Source: Lachnospiraceae bacterium
GTDB lineage: Bacteria > Bacillota > Clostridia > Lachnospirales > Lachnospiraceae
Length of the DNA: 14,781 nucleotides
NCBI GenBank assembly: GCA_003519685.1
Contig: DOWG01000129.1
Location: 11,429 to 26,209 of the forward strand
Reading direction: 5' to 3'
Shown here: positions 7,312-14,417 of the stretch, in pieces
Numbering within the stretch: position 1 is the first letter of the stretch
Layout of the letters: every line of letters begins with the position of its first letter
Notes under the pieces: model-generated
The model's input: the letters and a program-made list of their open reading frames with translations, nothing else
Told to the model about the DNA's origin: nothing
The model's database searches: none
Made by a program: the position numbers and the translations under genes

Positions 7312-9141
7312 TTACGATTTATTCTCTTTGGCTGCCTCAATCTTCTCCGCCAGATCATTTAAATAGACCCATCGGTCCATCTTCTCTTCCAGCGACTTTT
7401 CCAATGCTTCTTTCTCCGCCATTAATTCATTCAGTTTCGCATAATCGGTCGCAGCCAAAGTAATTGCCTGCTCCGTATCCGCAATCTTTTGCTCCAGCTT
7501 GGCAATATCGTCATCAATCGTTTCAAATTCCTTCTGCTCCTGGTAGGTGAATTTGGGTTTTGGATCCTTCTGCTTCCAGGTGGCAATGTTTGCTGCCTTC
7601 CTCTTATCCACTGCCTCCCCATTTTCCGGGTTCTCCTTCTTCTCTTCCTCACCAAGAAGCAGCTTTGCGTCCTTATAGTCTGAGAAATTTCCTTCGTACT
7701 GCTTGATCTGTCCGTCTCCTTCAAAGGCAAAGATTCGGGTCGCCATCTTATCTAAAAAGTAACGGTCATGGGAAACCGCTACCACGATTCCGGGAAAGGT
7801 ATCCAAATAATTCTCCAGAATAGTCAATGTCTGAATATCCAGATCATTCGTCGGCTCATCCAGCACCAGGACATTTGGAGCCTTCATTAAGACCTTCAGC
7901 AGATAGAGCCTTCTCCTCTCCCCGCCGGATAGCTTCGCAATAAGCGAATACTGCATGGCACCGGTAAATAGAAACTGCTCACACATCTGAGAAGCCGTTA
8001 CCGTCCCCTCCGACGTCTGAATATATTCCGCCGTATCCCGAATATAATCAATGACCCGGAGATTTTCGTCCATATATTCATTTTCCTGTGAAAAATAACC
8101 TAGCTTAATCGTGGAACCCATCTCTACGGTCCCATAATCCGGCTGCAGCTTACCGGTCAAGATATTCAACAGAGTGGATTTTCCGCATCCGTTCGGACCA
8201 ATGATTCCTATGCGGTCCTCCGGCAAAAGGATATAGGTAAAATCCTTGATCAGGGTACGGTCACCAAAGGATTTTCCAATGCCGTTTAATTCTATCGTCT
8301 TCTTACCAAGCCGGGAGGATAGTGCATTGATCTCAACCTTACCGTCTGTCTCGATTGCCTTACGATCCTGCAATTCCTCAAAGCGCTCGATCCGCGCCTT
8401 CTGCTTTGTAGATCTTGCCCTTGCTCCCCGCTTTATCCATTCCAACTCCATGCGGTACAGACTTTTCGCCTTGCGTTCCGTTGCAAGGGTCATTTCCTCC
8501 CGTTCCGTCTTAAGCGCAACAAATCCGGAGTAGTTTGCAGCATAACTATACAGTTGTCCTTTATCAATTTCAACGATCTTATTCGTCACCTTATCTAAGA
8601 AATAACGGTCATGCGTAACCATAAGAAAGGCTCCGCGAAATTTATCCAGATAGTCCTCCAGCCATTCTGCCATCTCATTGTCCAAATGGTTGGTTGGCTC
8701 ATCAAGTACCAATATGTCAGCCGGAGTCAGAAGGGTTCTGACGAGTGCCGCTCTTTTCTTCTGTCCGCCGGACAGATATCTGGGTGATGCATCCGCATCC
8801 AGTATCCCAAGCTTCGTCAGCATAGCCCGCGCTTCGCCTTCCAGATTGCGGTATTCCTCTTCTGCCTTCTGGCCCCGAACAACATTCTGCAGAATGGATA
8901 GCTTCTCATCAAACTCTGGTGTCTGCGGCAGGTAGCTGATTCGTACCTTTTTGCCCTTCGTAACCGTTCCACTATCCGGTTCTTCCAGACCGGCGATTAT
9001 TTTCAGCAGAGTGGATTTGCCCGTGCCGTTAATTCCTATCACACCGACCTTATCTTCCTCGTTGATTCCGAAACTTACATTGTCAAAGAGCAAACGGTCG
9101 GTAAAACTTTTGCTCAGATTCTCTATCGTTAATAAATTCAT
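7312..9141 (-). CDS. ABC-F translation factor, Uup/YfmR type
   Basis: A 609-residue protein with two ABC ATPase domains and no membrane segments, which defines the ABC-F family. Domain 1 has Walker A GINGTGKST (36-44), LSGGQ (123-127), Walker B ILVLDEP (143-149) and His 177. Domain 2 has GPNGCGKST (315-323), LSGGE (404-408), VLVLDEP (424-430) and His 458. The charged linker (about 205-265) contains WIKRGARARSTKQKAR, which is typical of Uup and B. subtilis YfmR. The C-terminus (about 535-605) is a predicted coiled coil, also a Uup feature. ABC-F proteins bind the ribosomal E site and act on the peptidyl-tRNA of stalled ribosomes. Uup/YfmR members are housekeeping stall-resolving factors, whereas other ABC-F members give antibiotic resistance, so a resistance role is possible but not favoured here. 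The start is the ATG preceded by AGAGGTG. It has its own promoter and ends at the bidirectional terminator. Confidence 0.88.
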   Translation of the reverse strand: MNLLTIENLSKSFTDRLLFDNVSFGINEEDKVGVIGINGTGKSTLLKIIAGLEEPDSGTVTKGKKVRISYLPQTPEFDEKLSILQNVVRGQKAEEEYRNLEGEARAMLTKLGILDADASPRYLSGGQKKRAALVRTLLTPADILVLDEPTNHLDNEMAEWLEDYLDKFRGAFLMVTHDRYFLDKVTNKIVEIDKGQLYSYAANYSGFVALKTEREEMTLATERKAKSLYRMELEWIKRGARARSTKQKARIERFEELQDRKAIETDGKVEINALSSRLGKKTIELNGIGKSFGDRTLIKDFTYILLPEDRIGIIGPNGCGKSTLLNILTGKLQPDYGTVEMGSTIKLGYFSQENEYMDENLRVIDYIRDTAEYIQTSEGTVTASQMCEQFLFTGAMQYSLIAKLSGGERRRLYLLKVLMKAPNVLVLDEPTNDLDIQTLTILENYLDTFPGIVVAVSHDRYFLDKMATRIFAFEGDGQIKQYEGNFSDYKDAKLLLGEEEKKENPENGEAVDKRKAANIATWKQKDPKPKFTYQEQKEFETIDDDIAKLEQKIADTEQAITLAATDYAKLNELMAEKEALEKSLEEKMDRWVYLNDLAEKIEAAKENKS

Positions 9142-9181
9142 TCCCGCACCTCTCTATCTTATGGGTCCCTTGTGCTTGTCT

Positions 9182-9210
9182 ATCGTATCATAAGATATTT
9201 TAAAAGTCCA
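9182..9210 (-). promoter_or_regulatory. Candidate extended -10 promoter for the ABC-F gene
   Basis: On the minus strand, TGGACT (9205-9210), a 17-nt spacer and TACGAT (9182-9187), preceded by TGA, which fits the extended -10 TGN rule. Both hexamers match consensus at four of six positions. The start would fall near 9175, leaving a short leader of about 35 nt. An overlapping TATGAT is an alternative -10. I see no clear terminator for purA between its stop (9301) and this promoter. Confidence 0.4.
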
Positions 9211-9300
9211 GATTTTCGTTTGTGTGATTCGATTGGAAAACACCCTTACAAGAGAGGCTGCTGCATTTTATCTGCAACCCGATACAGGCGGTCTATACTC

Positions 9301-10578
9301 TTAATTTCTTCTTATAATTTCATCTCTTCCCGGTCCATTGGATACCAGGGTGATCGGTACCTGCAGCTCCTTTTCTATAAATTCAATATAATTTCTGCAA
9401 TCTTTAGGAAGATCATTGTAGGATTTAATTCCGCGGATATCCTGCTTCCATCCCGGCAGGTATTCATAAACCGGTTTTGCTTTTTTAAGCTTAACAGTTA
9501 CGGGGAAGTTCTTCGATACAACGCCGTCAATTTCATAACCCACACATACGGGAATCGCGTCCAGATACCCCAGAACATCTAATACCGTCAATGCCGCTTC
9601 GGTTGCACCCTGCATTCTGCATCCATAGCGGGAGGCTACCGCATCAAACCACCCCATACGCCTTGGTCTTCCCGTGGTCGCTCCAAATTCACCGGCGTCT
9701 CCACCGCGCTTTCTGAGTTCATCTGCTTCATCGCCGAAGATCTCCGTTACAAACTCTCCCGCACCGACAGCGCTGGAATAAGCCTTCACCACCGCAACAA
9801 TATTTTTTATCTCGTAAGGAGGAATCCCTGCACCGATCGCGCTATAGGCAGCTAAGGTCGAGGAGGAAGTAACCATCGGATAGATGCCAAAATCCGGATC
9901 CTTTAAGGAACCTAACTGCCCCTCAAACAGAATATTCCTGCCTTCCTTAATGGCATCCTGAAGGAGGGCAGACACATCACAGAGATAAGGCTCCACCATC
10001 GATCTGTATTCCATTAGGGTATGAAACAATTCGTCCGGGTTGATTGCCGGTTTATGATACAAATGCTCTAATATCACATTTTTCATCTCGCAGATTCCTG
10101 CGATCTTATTTTTTAATCCCTCGGTATCAAAAAGCTCCGAAACCTGAAAACCGATTTTTGCATATTTATCCGAATAGAAAGGAGCAATACCGGCTTTGGT
10201 AGAACCAAAAGATTTACCGCCCAGCCGCTCCTCTTCATATTGATCAAACAAGATGTGATATGGCATCAGAATCTGCGTCCGGTCCGATATCTTAATCTTA
10301 GGCATTGGAACACCACGCTCTGCTAAGGATTGAATTTCTTTCATCAGATAAGGGATATTCAATGCCACCCCATTGCCGATCACATTTGTAGTATGCTTGT
10401 AGAACACGCCGGAGGGCAGCAGATGAAGCGCAAACTTACCATACTCATTGATAATGGTATGCCCGGCATTACTGCCTCCCTGAAAGCGTACAATAATATC
10501 CGCTTCCCTTGCCAGCATATCCGTAATTTTACCTTTTCCTTCGTCGCCCCAATTGGCGCCAACAATTGCTTTTACCAT
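9301..10578 (-). CDS. purA: Adenylosuccinate synthetase, Clostridia-type variant
   Basis: Joins IMP and aspartate using GTP to give adenylosuccinate, the first committed step from IMP to AMP, in the cytoplasm. The start is the ATG at 10578: AAGGAGG lies eight bases upstream and the protein then begins MVKAIVGANWGDEGKGK at the normal family N-terminus, giving 425 residues, the usual length. The upstream in-frame extension to 10725 contains the promoter and is not coding. Visible elements are the P-loop GDEGKGK (11-17) with catalytic Asp 12, GGSNAGHT (34-41) with catalytic His 40, and a GATTGRPRRMGW block near residue 300. It differs from E. coli-type PurA in several usually fixed places: Ser for the first His of GGHNAGHT, GSTKAGIAP where GTTGRGIGP is usual, and EGQLGSLKD for EGAQGTLLD. 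The general catalytic residues remain, so it is probably active. I recall this variant as common in Lachnospiraceae. Confidence 0.9.
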   Translation of the reverse strand: MVKAIVGANWGDEGKGKITDMLAREADIIVRFQGGSNAGHTIINEYGKFALHLLPSGVFYKHTTNVIGNGVALNIPYLMKEIQSLAERGVPMPKIKISDRTQILMPYHILFDQYEEERLGGKSFGSTKAGIAPFYSDKYAKIGFQVSELFDTEGLKNKIAGICEMKNVILEHLYHKPAINPDELFHTLMEYRSMVEPYLCDVSALLQDAIKEGRNILFEGQLGSLKDPDFGIYPMVTSSSTLAAYSAIGAGIPPYEIKNIVAVVKAYSSAVGAGEFVTEIFGDEADELRKRGGDAGEFGATTGRPRRMGWFDAVASRYGCRMQGATEAALTVLDVLGYLDAIPVCVGYEIDGVVSKNFPVTVKLKKAKPVYEYLPGWKQDIRGIKSYNDLPKDCRNYIEFIEKELQVPITLVSNGPGRDEIIRRN

Positions 10579-10596
10579 ATTCAAATCCTCCTTAAA

Positions 10597-10673
10597 GGAA
10601 CCATGAAGCGATTGTAAAAGCTTCGTTCCATTGTAGACAGATTTATTATACCCAATTCCTCTAATACTATAAA
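10597..10673 (-). promoter_or_regulatory. purA promoter and leader hairpin
   Basis: On the minus strand, a perfect -10 TATAAT (10645-10650) is set 17 nt from a weak -35 TTTATA (10668-10673). The roughly 60-nt leader folds as a hairpin just before the ribosome binding site: GAAGC (10620-10624 on the other strand) with 10605-10609 over a 10-nt loop, then GGAAC with GTTCC (10597-10601 and 10625-10629) after a 3-nt bulge. It has no poly-U tail and is not a purine riboswitch that I recognise. It could modulate translation or mRNA stability. Confidence 0.45.
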
Positions 10674-10787
10674 ACGCCTTCATGCATAAATAAAATTGAT
10701 ATTCATTATGTAATCCATAATCCAATCTTATAGATATAGGTTAGATGCATATATGGTAAGTAAATTGCGAATATTTTGCCATTTTTA

Positions 10788-11747
10788 TCATGTCCTCCAT
10801 CCTAGAAAATGCAGCGGCGGCTTGTTTTTAATGGTGATATTCTCCGTTGAACTTACCACAGTGTCAGGGAACCGAATACGGATGCTCAATTTTTTCTCAG
10901 TGTATCGGACAGTAATCGTTCCATTCATCTGTTCAACCAGTGTCCGAGCTATTGTAAGCCCTAAGCCCGTAGATTTTCTTGCTGTTTCAACCGTATAAAA
11001 GCGGTCAAACAATTTTCCGACTTGTACCTCATTCAGCCCGGAAGCCGAGTTTGTGAATGTAATCTCTCCGGCTTCCGATAAGGATATCTCCAAATCGCCA
11101 TCGCTATATTTGAGTGCGTTATTTATAAGATTTGCAAAAACACGGGACAAAGCGGCTCGATTGAGCTGACGCAAGATTTTCTTTTCCGGAATTTGAATGT
11201 TCGGAATTATCCCCCTCTCTTTTAGGGCAGCATAGTAAGCGGCAATGCTTTCTTCTAAAGCACGGTTCAAACTCACAGTTTCAAAGTTCATATCCTTGGA
11301 CGTTGATTTGATAATCGAGTAACGGAACAATTCTTCCGTAAGCTGTTTTAATACCGCGGTACGGTTTTCAATAAGAAAAAGATAACGTGCCGCATCCTTC
11401 GATTTTTCTTCCTTTTCCAGCAATTCCAGATAGCCGCAGATTGCTGTAAGCGGAGTACGAAGATCATGAGATATGTTTGTTATCGCTTCTTTTAACTCCT
11501 GGTCGCCTCTTTGAAAGCGTCTGCGTTCCTTTCGGAGTATCCGTAGCTCCTTATTGATATGGTCTGCAAGTTTACACATCGTGCGATCCCTTGTAGAAAC
11601 AGAAATCAGAGTGTTGGTATCCTGCTCCAGCCGTTTCGTCATTCCTTGGCTGATTTCATTGGCAGCCTTATGAAGGATAGCAATCTTAATTATTAATATG
11701 AGAACCATAGCTGCCAGTATCGCACAAAGAATGCCAAGCCAGAGCAT
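10788..11747 (-). CDS. Sensor histidine kinase of the ABC-transporter-linked two-component system
   Basis: A 319-residue kinase with one N-terminal membrane segment (about residues 3-25) and no extracellular sensor domain. A linker follows, then the dimerisation helix with the phospho-accepting His 94 in NISHDLRTPLT, the N-box NLINNALKYS (206-215), an F-box-like LFDRFYTVET (247-256) and the G-box STGLGLTIA (259-267). Such short kinases often sense through the neighbouring transporter or within the membrane. It starts 15 bp after the permease gene with AAAGG upstream, is last in the ATPase-permease-kinase operon, and should phosphorylate the regulator encoded at 13679-14344. Because the kinase lies downstream of the putative regulator-controlled promoter, positive feedback is expected. 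The C-terminal tail after residue 295 is not part of the catalytic domain. The inducer is unknown; antimicrobial peptides are the usual type for this gene arrangement. Confidence 0.87.
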   Translation of the reverse strand: MLWLGILCAILAAMVLILIIKIAILHKAANEISQGMTKRLEQDTNTLISVSTRDRTMCKLADHINKELRILRKERRRFQRGDQELKEAITNISHDLRTPLTAICGYLELLEKEEKSKDAARYLFLIENRTAVLKQLTEELFRYSIIKSTSKDMNFETVSLNRALEESIAAYYAALKERGIIPNIQIPEKKILRQLNRAALSRVFANLINNALKYSDGDLEISLSEAGEITFTNSASGLNEVQVGKLFDRFYTVETARKSTGLGLTIARTLVEQMNGTITVRYTEKKLSIRIRFPDTVVSSTENITIKNKPPLHFLGWRT

Positions 11748-11762
11748 AATACCACGCCTTTC

Positions 11763-12596
11763 TTATTTTAAATCTTTTCTGCGAAAACAGAAGACACCTG
11801 CCATTGTTGTTAAAGTCATGATCATTAAGGAGTACAGAGGCATCAACCATGGGTGTGCTGCCTCCATACTTGATATAAGTATCCCCTGACCGGTGGGTAA
11901 AAAATCTGCCAAAAACTCGAATACCTTTCGCATCCTTCCGCTTATATAATCGGGGTTTTGTGTAGGATCCGCTAATTCCAAGCCATTCGATGTAACGACC
12001 GCTGCTGCACTATACATTTCCGGTTCGTTAAGCCTATTGTTGCAATAACTCGCCAAAAATAGAAGTACCAAAAATGTAAGAAGTGTAATGACTGCAGAGC
12101 TTGCCTTATTCTGATTCAGCATGCCGATGAAAGTGAAAATAGAAGCAAAGGCGGCAATCATGAGAACCGCAATAAATTGATACATCAAAATAGTCGTCAC
12201 GCTGCTAGTAAACCATCCAAATAAGGAAATTCCAACGGTAAGCATCGAAAGGATCCATGCAGCATTCATAATGATACCAGCTGCCGCACTCACAATTAGA
12301 TTGGATAGATATATGGATTGTCTCGAATGACCTATCATAATTTTATTTCGAATGGTCCCATCACTGTAATCTGTCCCAAGAAACAAACTGGTAAATACAG
12401 CACCGAAAATACCCATCACCGGTCCGTATTGGAAAAAAAAGTCGTCCAGGAAACGAGGATATTCCGGTTCTGCCAATGCGGCGTGATGCCCCGAAATCAG
12501 CATTAACGTGGACCATAAGAATAGGATTGCAGTTCCTATCCAGAACACTTTGTTCTTCCAAAGTCTTGAAAAATTAGATGCTAATAGTTTATTCAT
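11763..12596 (-). CDS. ABC-2 type transporter permease
   Basis: A 277-residue integral membrane protein with about six hydrophobic segments (roughly residues 17-35, 55-78, 96-126, 140-165, 170-187 and 245-268). It has the FLGTDYSDGTIRNKIMIGHSR motif common in permeases paired with BcrA-type ATPases. The start at 12596 is chosen because GGAGG lies eight bases upstream and MNKLLASNFSRLWKNKVFW is the normal family N-terminus. The longer frame from 12698 runs through the end of the ATPase gene. It overlaps the ATPase gene by 8 bp, showing translational coupling. With the ATPase it should form a membrane pump or detoxification complex, as in lantibiotic immunity and bacitracin-resistance systems. 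The substrate is not shown by the sequence. Confidence 0.85.
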   Translation of the reverse strand: MNKLLASNFSRLWKNKVFWIGTAILFLWSTLMLISGHHAALAEPEYPRFLDDFFFQYGPVMGIFGAVFTSLFLGTDYSDGTIRNKIMIGHSRQSIYLSNLIVSAAAGIIMNAAWILSMLTVGISLFGWFTSSVTTILMYQFIAVLMIAAFASIFTFIGMLNQNKASSAVITLLTFLVLLFLASYCNNRLNEPEMYSAAAVVTSNGLELADPTQNPDYISGRMRKVFEFLADFLPTGQGILISSMEAAHPWLMPLYSLMIMTLTTMAGVFCFRRKDLK

Positions 12597-13503
12597 GATG
12601 TATCCCTCCAACCAAATTAACATAATAGCTTTCCAGACTTTCGTCGTGCTCCTGCATGGAGAAGACTTCACATTTTTCCTGTGACAGAGCCAGCGCAAAC
12701 TGTGAAATATTTACTTTCGCAAACACGTCTGCCTGGGTATCAGAGAGAATTTTATACTCGATACGCATGCCGTCAAGGACACGGGCAAGCGCTTTGGTAT
12801 CCGATACTTCCATACGAACACATTTCCTGCAAGCTGCATCCAAATCTTTGGCGCTGATTTCTTTTACGATACGCCCGCCGTCGATGAACCCGTAATGTGT
12901 TGCAAGTTTAGAAAGTTCATCGAGGATATGACTTGAAATCAGTACCGTTATTTGCCGGTCACGGTTTAGTTCTAATATCAACTCCCGTATTTCGATAATT
13001 CCCTGGGGATCAAGACCGTTTACCGGCTCATCCAATACAAGAAAATCTGGGTCGCCGGCAAGAGCTACGGCAATTCCTAGCCTCTGCCGCATACCAAGAG
13101 AGAAATCTTTTGCTTTCTTTTTCCCTGTGTTTTCAAGTCCCACCAGCTTTAATAGCTTCGATATACCAGCAAAGGACGGTAAGCCAAGAACACGATATTG
13201 CTCCTTTAGGTTATCCTCTGCAGTCATATCAAGATAGATCGAGGGGGTTTCGACAACAGCGCCCATCCTTCGGCGGGATTCAGCAATATTTTTATCCCCG
13301 CTTTCTATGCCGTATAGAGAAAAATCCCCGGACGTTGCCTCTTGAAGTCCACAAATCAATCGAATCAAAGTTGTTTTGCCAGCACCGTTTTTTCCGACGA
13401 AGCCATAGATTGCTCCCTTCGGAACGTGCATGGAAAGCCTGTCCAATGCTTTGAAGTGTCCGTAATGCTTACTCAAGGCATTGGTTGTCAGAATATAATC
13501 CAT
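12589..13503 (-). CDS. BcrA-type ABC transporter ATPase
   Basis: A 304-residue soluble ATPase of the class paired with ABC-2 permeases (BcrA, lantibiotic immunity and Cpr-like families). Walker A is GKNGAGKTT (37-45), the signature is the shortened FSLGMRQR (134-141) typical of this class, Walker B is FLVLDEP (154-160) with catalytic Glu 159, and the switch His is 192 (ISSHILDE). A C-terminal domain of about 90 residues follows the ATPase core. The start is the ATG at 13503, preceded by GAGGAG at four bases. The ATG at 13515 has no ribosome binding site. The upstream leader peptide frame ends at TGA 13512-13514, which overlaps this Shine-Dalgarno, so translation is probably coupled to the leader. 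It energises the permease encoded next. Confidence 0.87.
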   Translation of the reverse strand: MDYILTTNALSKHYGHFKALDRLSMHVPKGAIYGFVGKNGAGKTTLIRLICGLQEATSGDFSLYGIESGDKNIAESRRRMGAVVETPSIYLDMTAEDNLKEQYRVLGLPSFAGISKLLKLVGLENTGKKKAKDFSLGMRQRLGIAVALAGDPDFLVLDEPVNGLDPQGIIEIRELILELNRDRQITVLISSHILDELSKLATHYGFIDGGRIVKEISAKDLDAACRKCVRMEVSDTKALARVLDGMRIEYKILSDTQADVFAKVNISQFALALSQEKCEVFSMQEHDESLESYYVNLVGGIHHE

Positions 13504-13511
13504 AATTCTCC

Positions 13512-13592
13512 TCATTTCTGCGCTGCCTTTTGTGCATTACAAGTTTGTGGATGCAGCGCAGACACAAACTTGCAACATGAATTGACATTCAT
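13512..13592 (-). CDS. Putative 26-residue leader peptide upstream of the ATPase gene
   Basis: A short frame on the minus strand starts at the ATG 13592, four bases after AGGAGG (13597-13602), the strongest Shine-Dalgarno in the cassette. It encodes 26 residues starting MNVNSCC and ending AQKAAQK, with cysteines at 6, 7 and 18, net positive, without a signal peptide. Its TGA overlaps the GAGGAG of the ABC ATPase gene, and the ATPase ATG is 8 bases beyond. It lies entirely over nested inverted repeats. This layout resembles leader peptides of translational attenuators (erm-type), where ribosome position on the leader decides structure around the next gene. A small secreted or signalling peptide is possible but less likely, because there is no hydrophobic or double-glycine leader. 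Translation is inferred from the ribosome site and layout, not shown. Confidence 0.55.
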   Translation of the reverse strand: MNVNSCCKFVSALHPQTCNAQKAAQK

Positions 13593-13595
13593 GTT
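13517..13595 (-). promoter_or_regulatory. Competing inverted repeats over the leader peptide
   Basis: There are three exact inverted repeats in 80 bases. Repeat 1 is AACATGAA (13588-13595) with TTCATGTT (13574-13581), a 6-nt loop, enclosing the leader start codon. Repeat 2 is CAAGTTTGTG (13563-13572) with CACAAACTTG (13540-13549), a 13-nt loop. Repeat 3 is TCTGCGCTGC (13553-13562) with GCAGCGCAGA (13517-13526), a 26-nt loop. The 5' arm of repeat 3 lies inside the loop of repeat 2, so the two are alternatives or form a tight pseudoknot. Repeat 3 ends three bases before the ATPase Shine-Dalgarno. There is no poly-U, which argues for translational rather than transcriptional control. Confidence 0.6.
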
Positions 13596-13619
13596 ACCTC
13601 CTTTTTGTTTGACGCTGAC

Positions 13620-13677
13620 ATTCTATCGAAGAATCGTAAAGAAACCGGTAAAGAAAACCGTAAAGAAATCGTAAAGA
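13620..13677 (-). promoter_or_regulatory. Four TCTTTAC direct repeats with weak promoter (response-regulator sites)
   Basis: On the minus strand TCTTTAC occurs at 13671-13677, 13660-13666, 13648-13654 and 13636-13642, at 11-12 bp spacing, about one helical turn, beginning right after the regulator stop codon. A TAGAAT (13620-13625) follows as a -10 and the expected -35 position has no good hexamer. OmpR-family regulators typically bind such phased direct repeats and activate promoters with poor -35 boxes. The predicted transcript carries the leader peptide and the ATPase, permease and kinase genes. Confidence 0.62.
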
Positions 13678-13678
13678 T

Positions 13679-14344
13679 TTATTCTGCTTTGAGCTTAAAG
13701 CCAATGCCCCAGACCGCTTCAATGTAATCCTTATTGCTTACCTCGCGTAATTTTTTGCGTAAATTGCTGATGTGCATTTTTAGAGAACCCTCCGTACAAT
13801 CCGGCGTGTCAACGCTGATACGGTCCAGTAAAATGGATTTTGTCATTACCTGTGATGGATTTTGCATAAGTAGTTTTAAGATGGCATATTCTGTCCTTGT
13901 CAATCTAACCTCACAATCGCCAATAGAGACAACGTGCGTGACGGTATCCATCGTTATATCATCAAAGGTCATAATAGAAGCACCGCCTGCCACAGAAGCG
14001 TCCCGAAGCTGTACGGTAATCCTTGCAAGTAGTTCATTAATATGAAAGGGCTTTGTTACATAATCTGCTGCACCGCCCAGTAAAAGGTCAACCTTATCGC
14101 ATACATCAACTTTCGCACTGACAATAATAACCGGTATTCCTGTGATTTTAGGAAGTACATCTTCACCGCTCAATCCCGGCAGCATTAGATCAAGTAGTAC
14201 CAGGTCGGGTCTGCAAGAAGAAAGAACAAGCAATGCTTCCGTCCCGGAATAAGCGCGCGATATCCGGTATCCCTCTTTCGTAAGCACTTCTTCAAGCATA
14301 TCTCCAATGTGAATATCATCATCAATAATCAGTATGTGCTTCAC
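13679..14344 (-). CDS. OmpR-family response regulator
   Basis: A 221-residue two-domain regulator. The receiver domain (1 to about 115) has the acidic pair in IIDDD (8-10), phospho-acceptor Asp 52 in LLDLMLPG, the switch residue in VSAK (S76-A77) and conserved Lys 98 in TKPF. The C-terminal winged-helix DNA-binding domain (about 125-221) ends with RKKLREVSNKDYIEAVWGIGFKL, typical of OmpR/PhoB. The start is GTG at 14344, preceded by GGAGGTGA. It should be phosphorylated by the kinase encoded at 10788-11747 and bind the TCTTTAC repeats that begin just after its own stop codon. It therefore probably controls the ATPase-permease-kinase genes. It has its own upstream promoter, so basal regulator can be present before induction. 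Confidence 0.9.
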   Translation of the reverse strand: MKHILIIDDDIHIGDMLEEVLTKEGYRISRAYSGTEALLVLSSCRPDLVLLDLMLPGLSGEDVLPKITGIPVIIVSAKVDVCDKVDLLLGGAADYVTKPFHINELLARITVQLRDASVAGGASIMTFDDITMDTVTHVVSIGDCEVRLTRTEYAILKLLMQNPSQVMTKSILLDRISVDTPDCTEGSLKMHISNLRKKLREVSNKDYIEAVWGIGFKLKAE

Positions 14345-14384
14345 TTTAAATCACCTCCCTTATTGTTTCTATTGTAAAAGCTTT

Positions 14385-14414
14385 TTTATAAACATATTCT
14401 TCTCCGCGTATCAA
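14385..14414 (-). promoter_or_regulatory. Promoter of the response regulator gene
   Basis: On the minus strand, TTGATA (14409-14414), an 18-nt spacer and TATAAA (14385-14390). Each hexamer matches consensus at five of six positions. The start would be near 14378, leaving a leader of about 35 nt before the GTG codon. A TACAAT at 14373-14378 is a less likely -10 because no -35 fits it. Confidence 0.6.
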
Positions 14415-14417
14415 AAC

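Noticed and set aside
8246..9193. Plus-strand frames opposite the ABC-F gene
   Set aside because: They are serine- and leucine-rich mirror translations of a well-supported gene with no ribosome binding sites or domain motifs.
10579..10725. N-terminal extension of PurA by 49 residues
   Set aside because: The extension covers the likely promoter and leader hairpin, and the family N-terminus begins at the ATG preceded by AAGGAGG.
10738..10788. Tiny frame just after the kinase gene (about 13-16 codons)
   Set aside because: GGAGG is either too near or rather far from its possible start codons, and the peptide is short and AT-driven with no further support.
12597..12698. 34-residue N-terminal extension of the permease
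   Set aside because: It lies inside the ATPase coding sequence, while the start at 12596 has a well-spaced GGAGG and the normal family N-terminus.
13520..13600. Leader peptide as a lantibiotic or bacteriocin precursor
   Set aside because: There is no modification enzyme, protease or double-glycine leader nearby, and the overlapping inverted repeats fit a cis-regulatory leader better.
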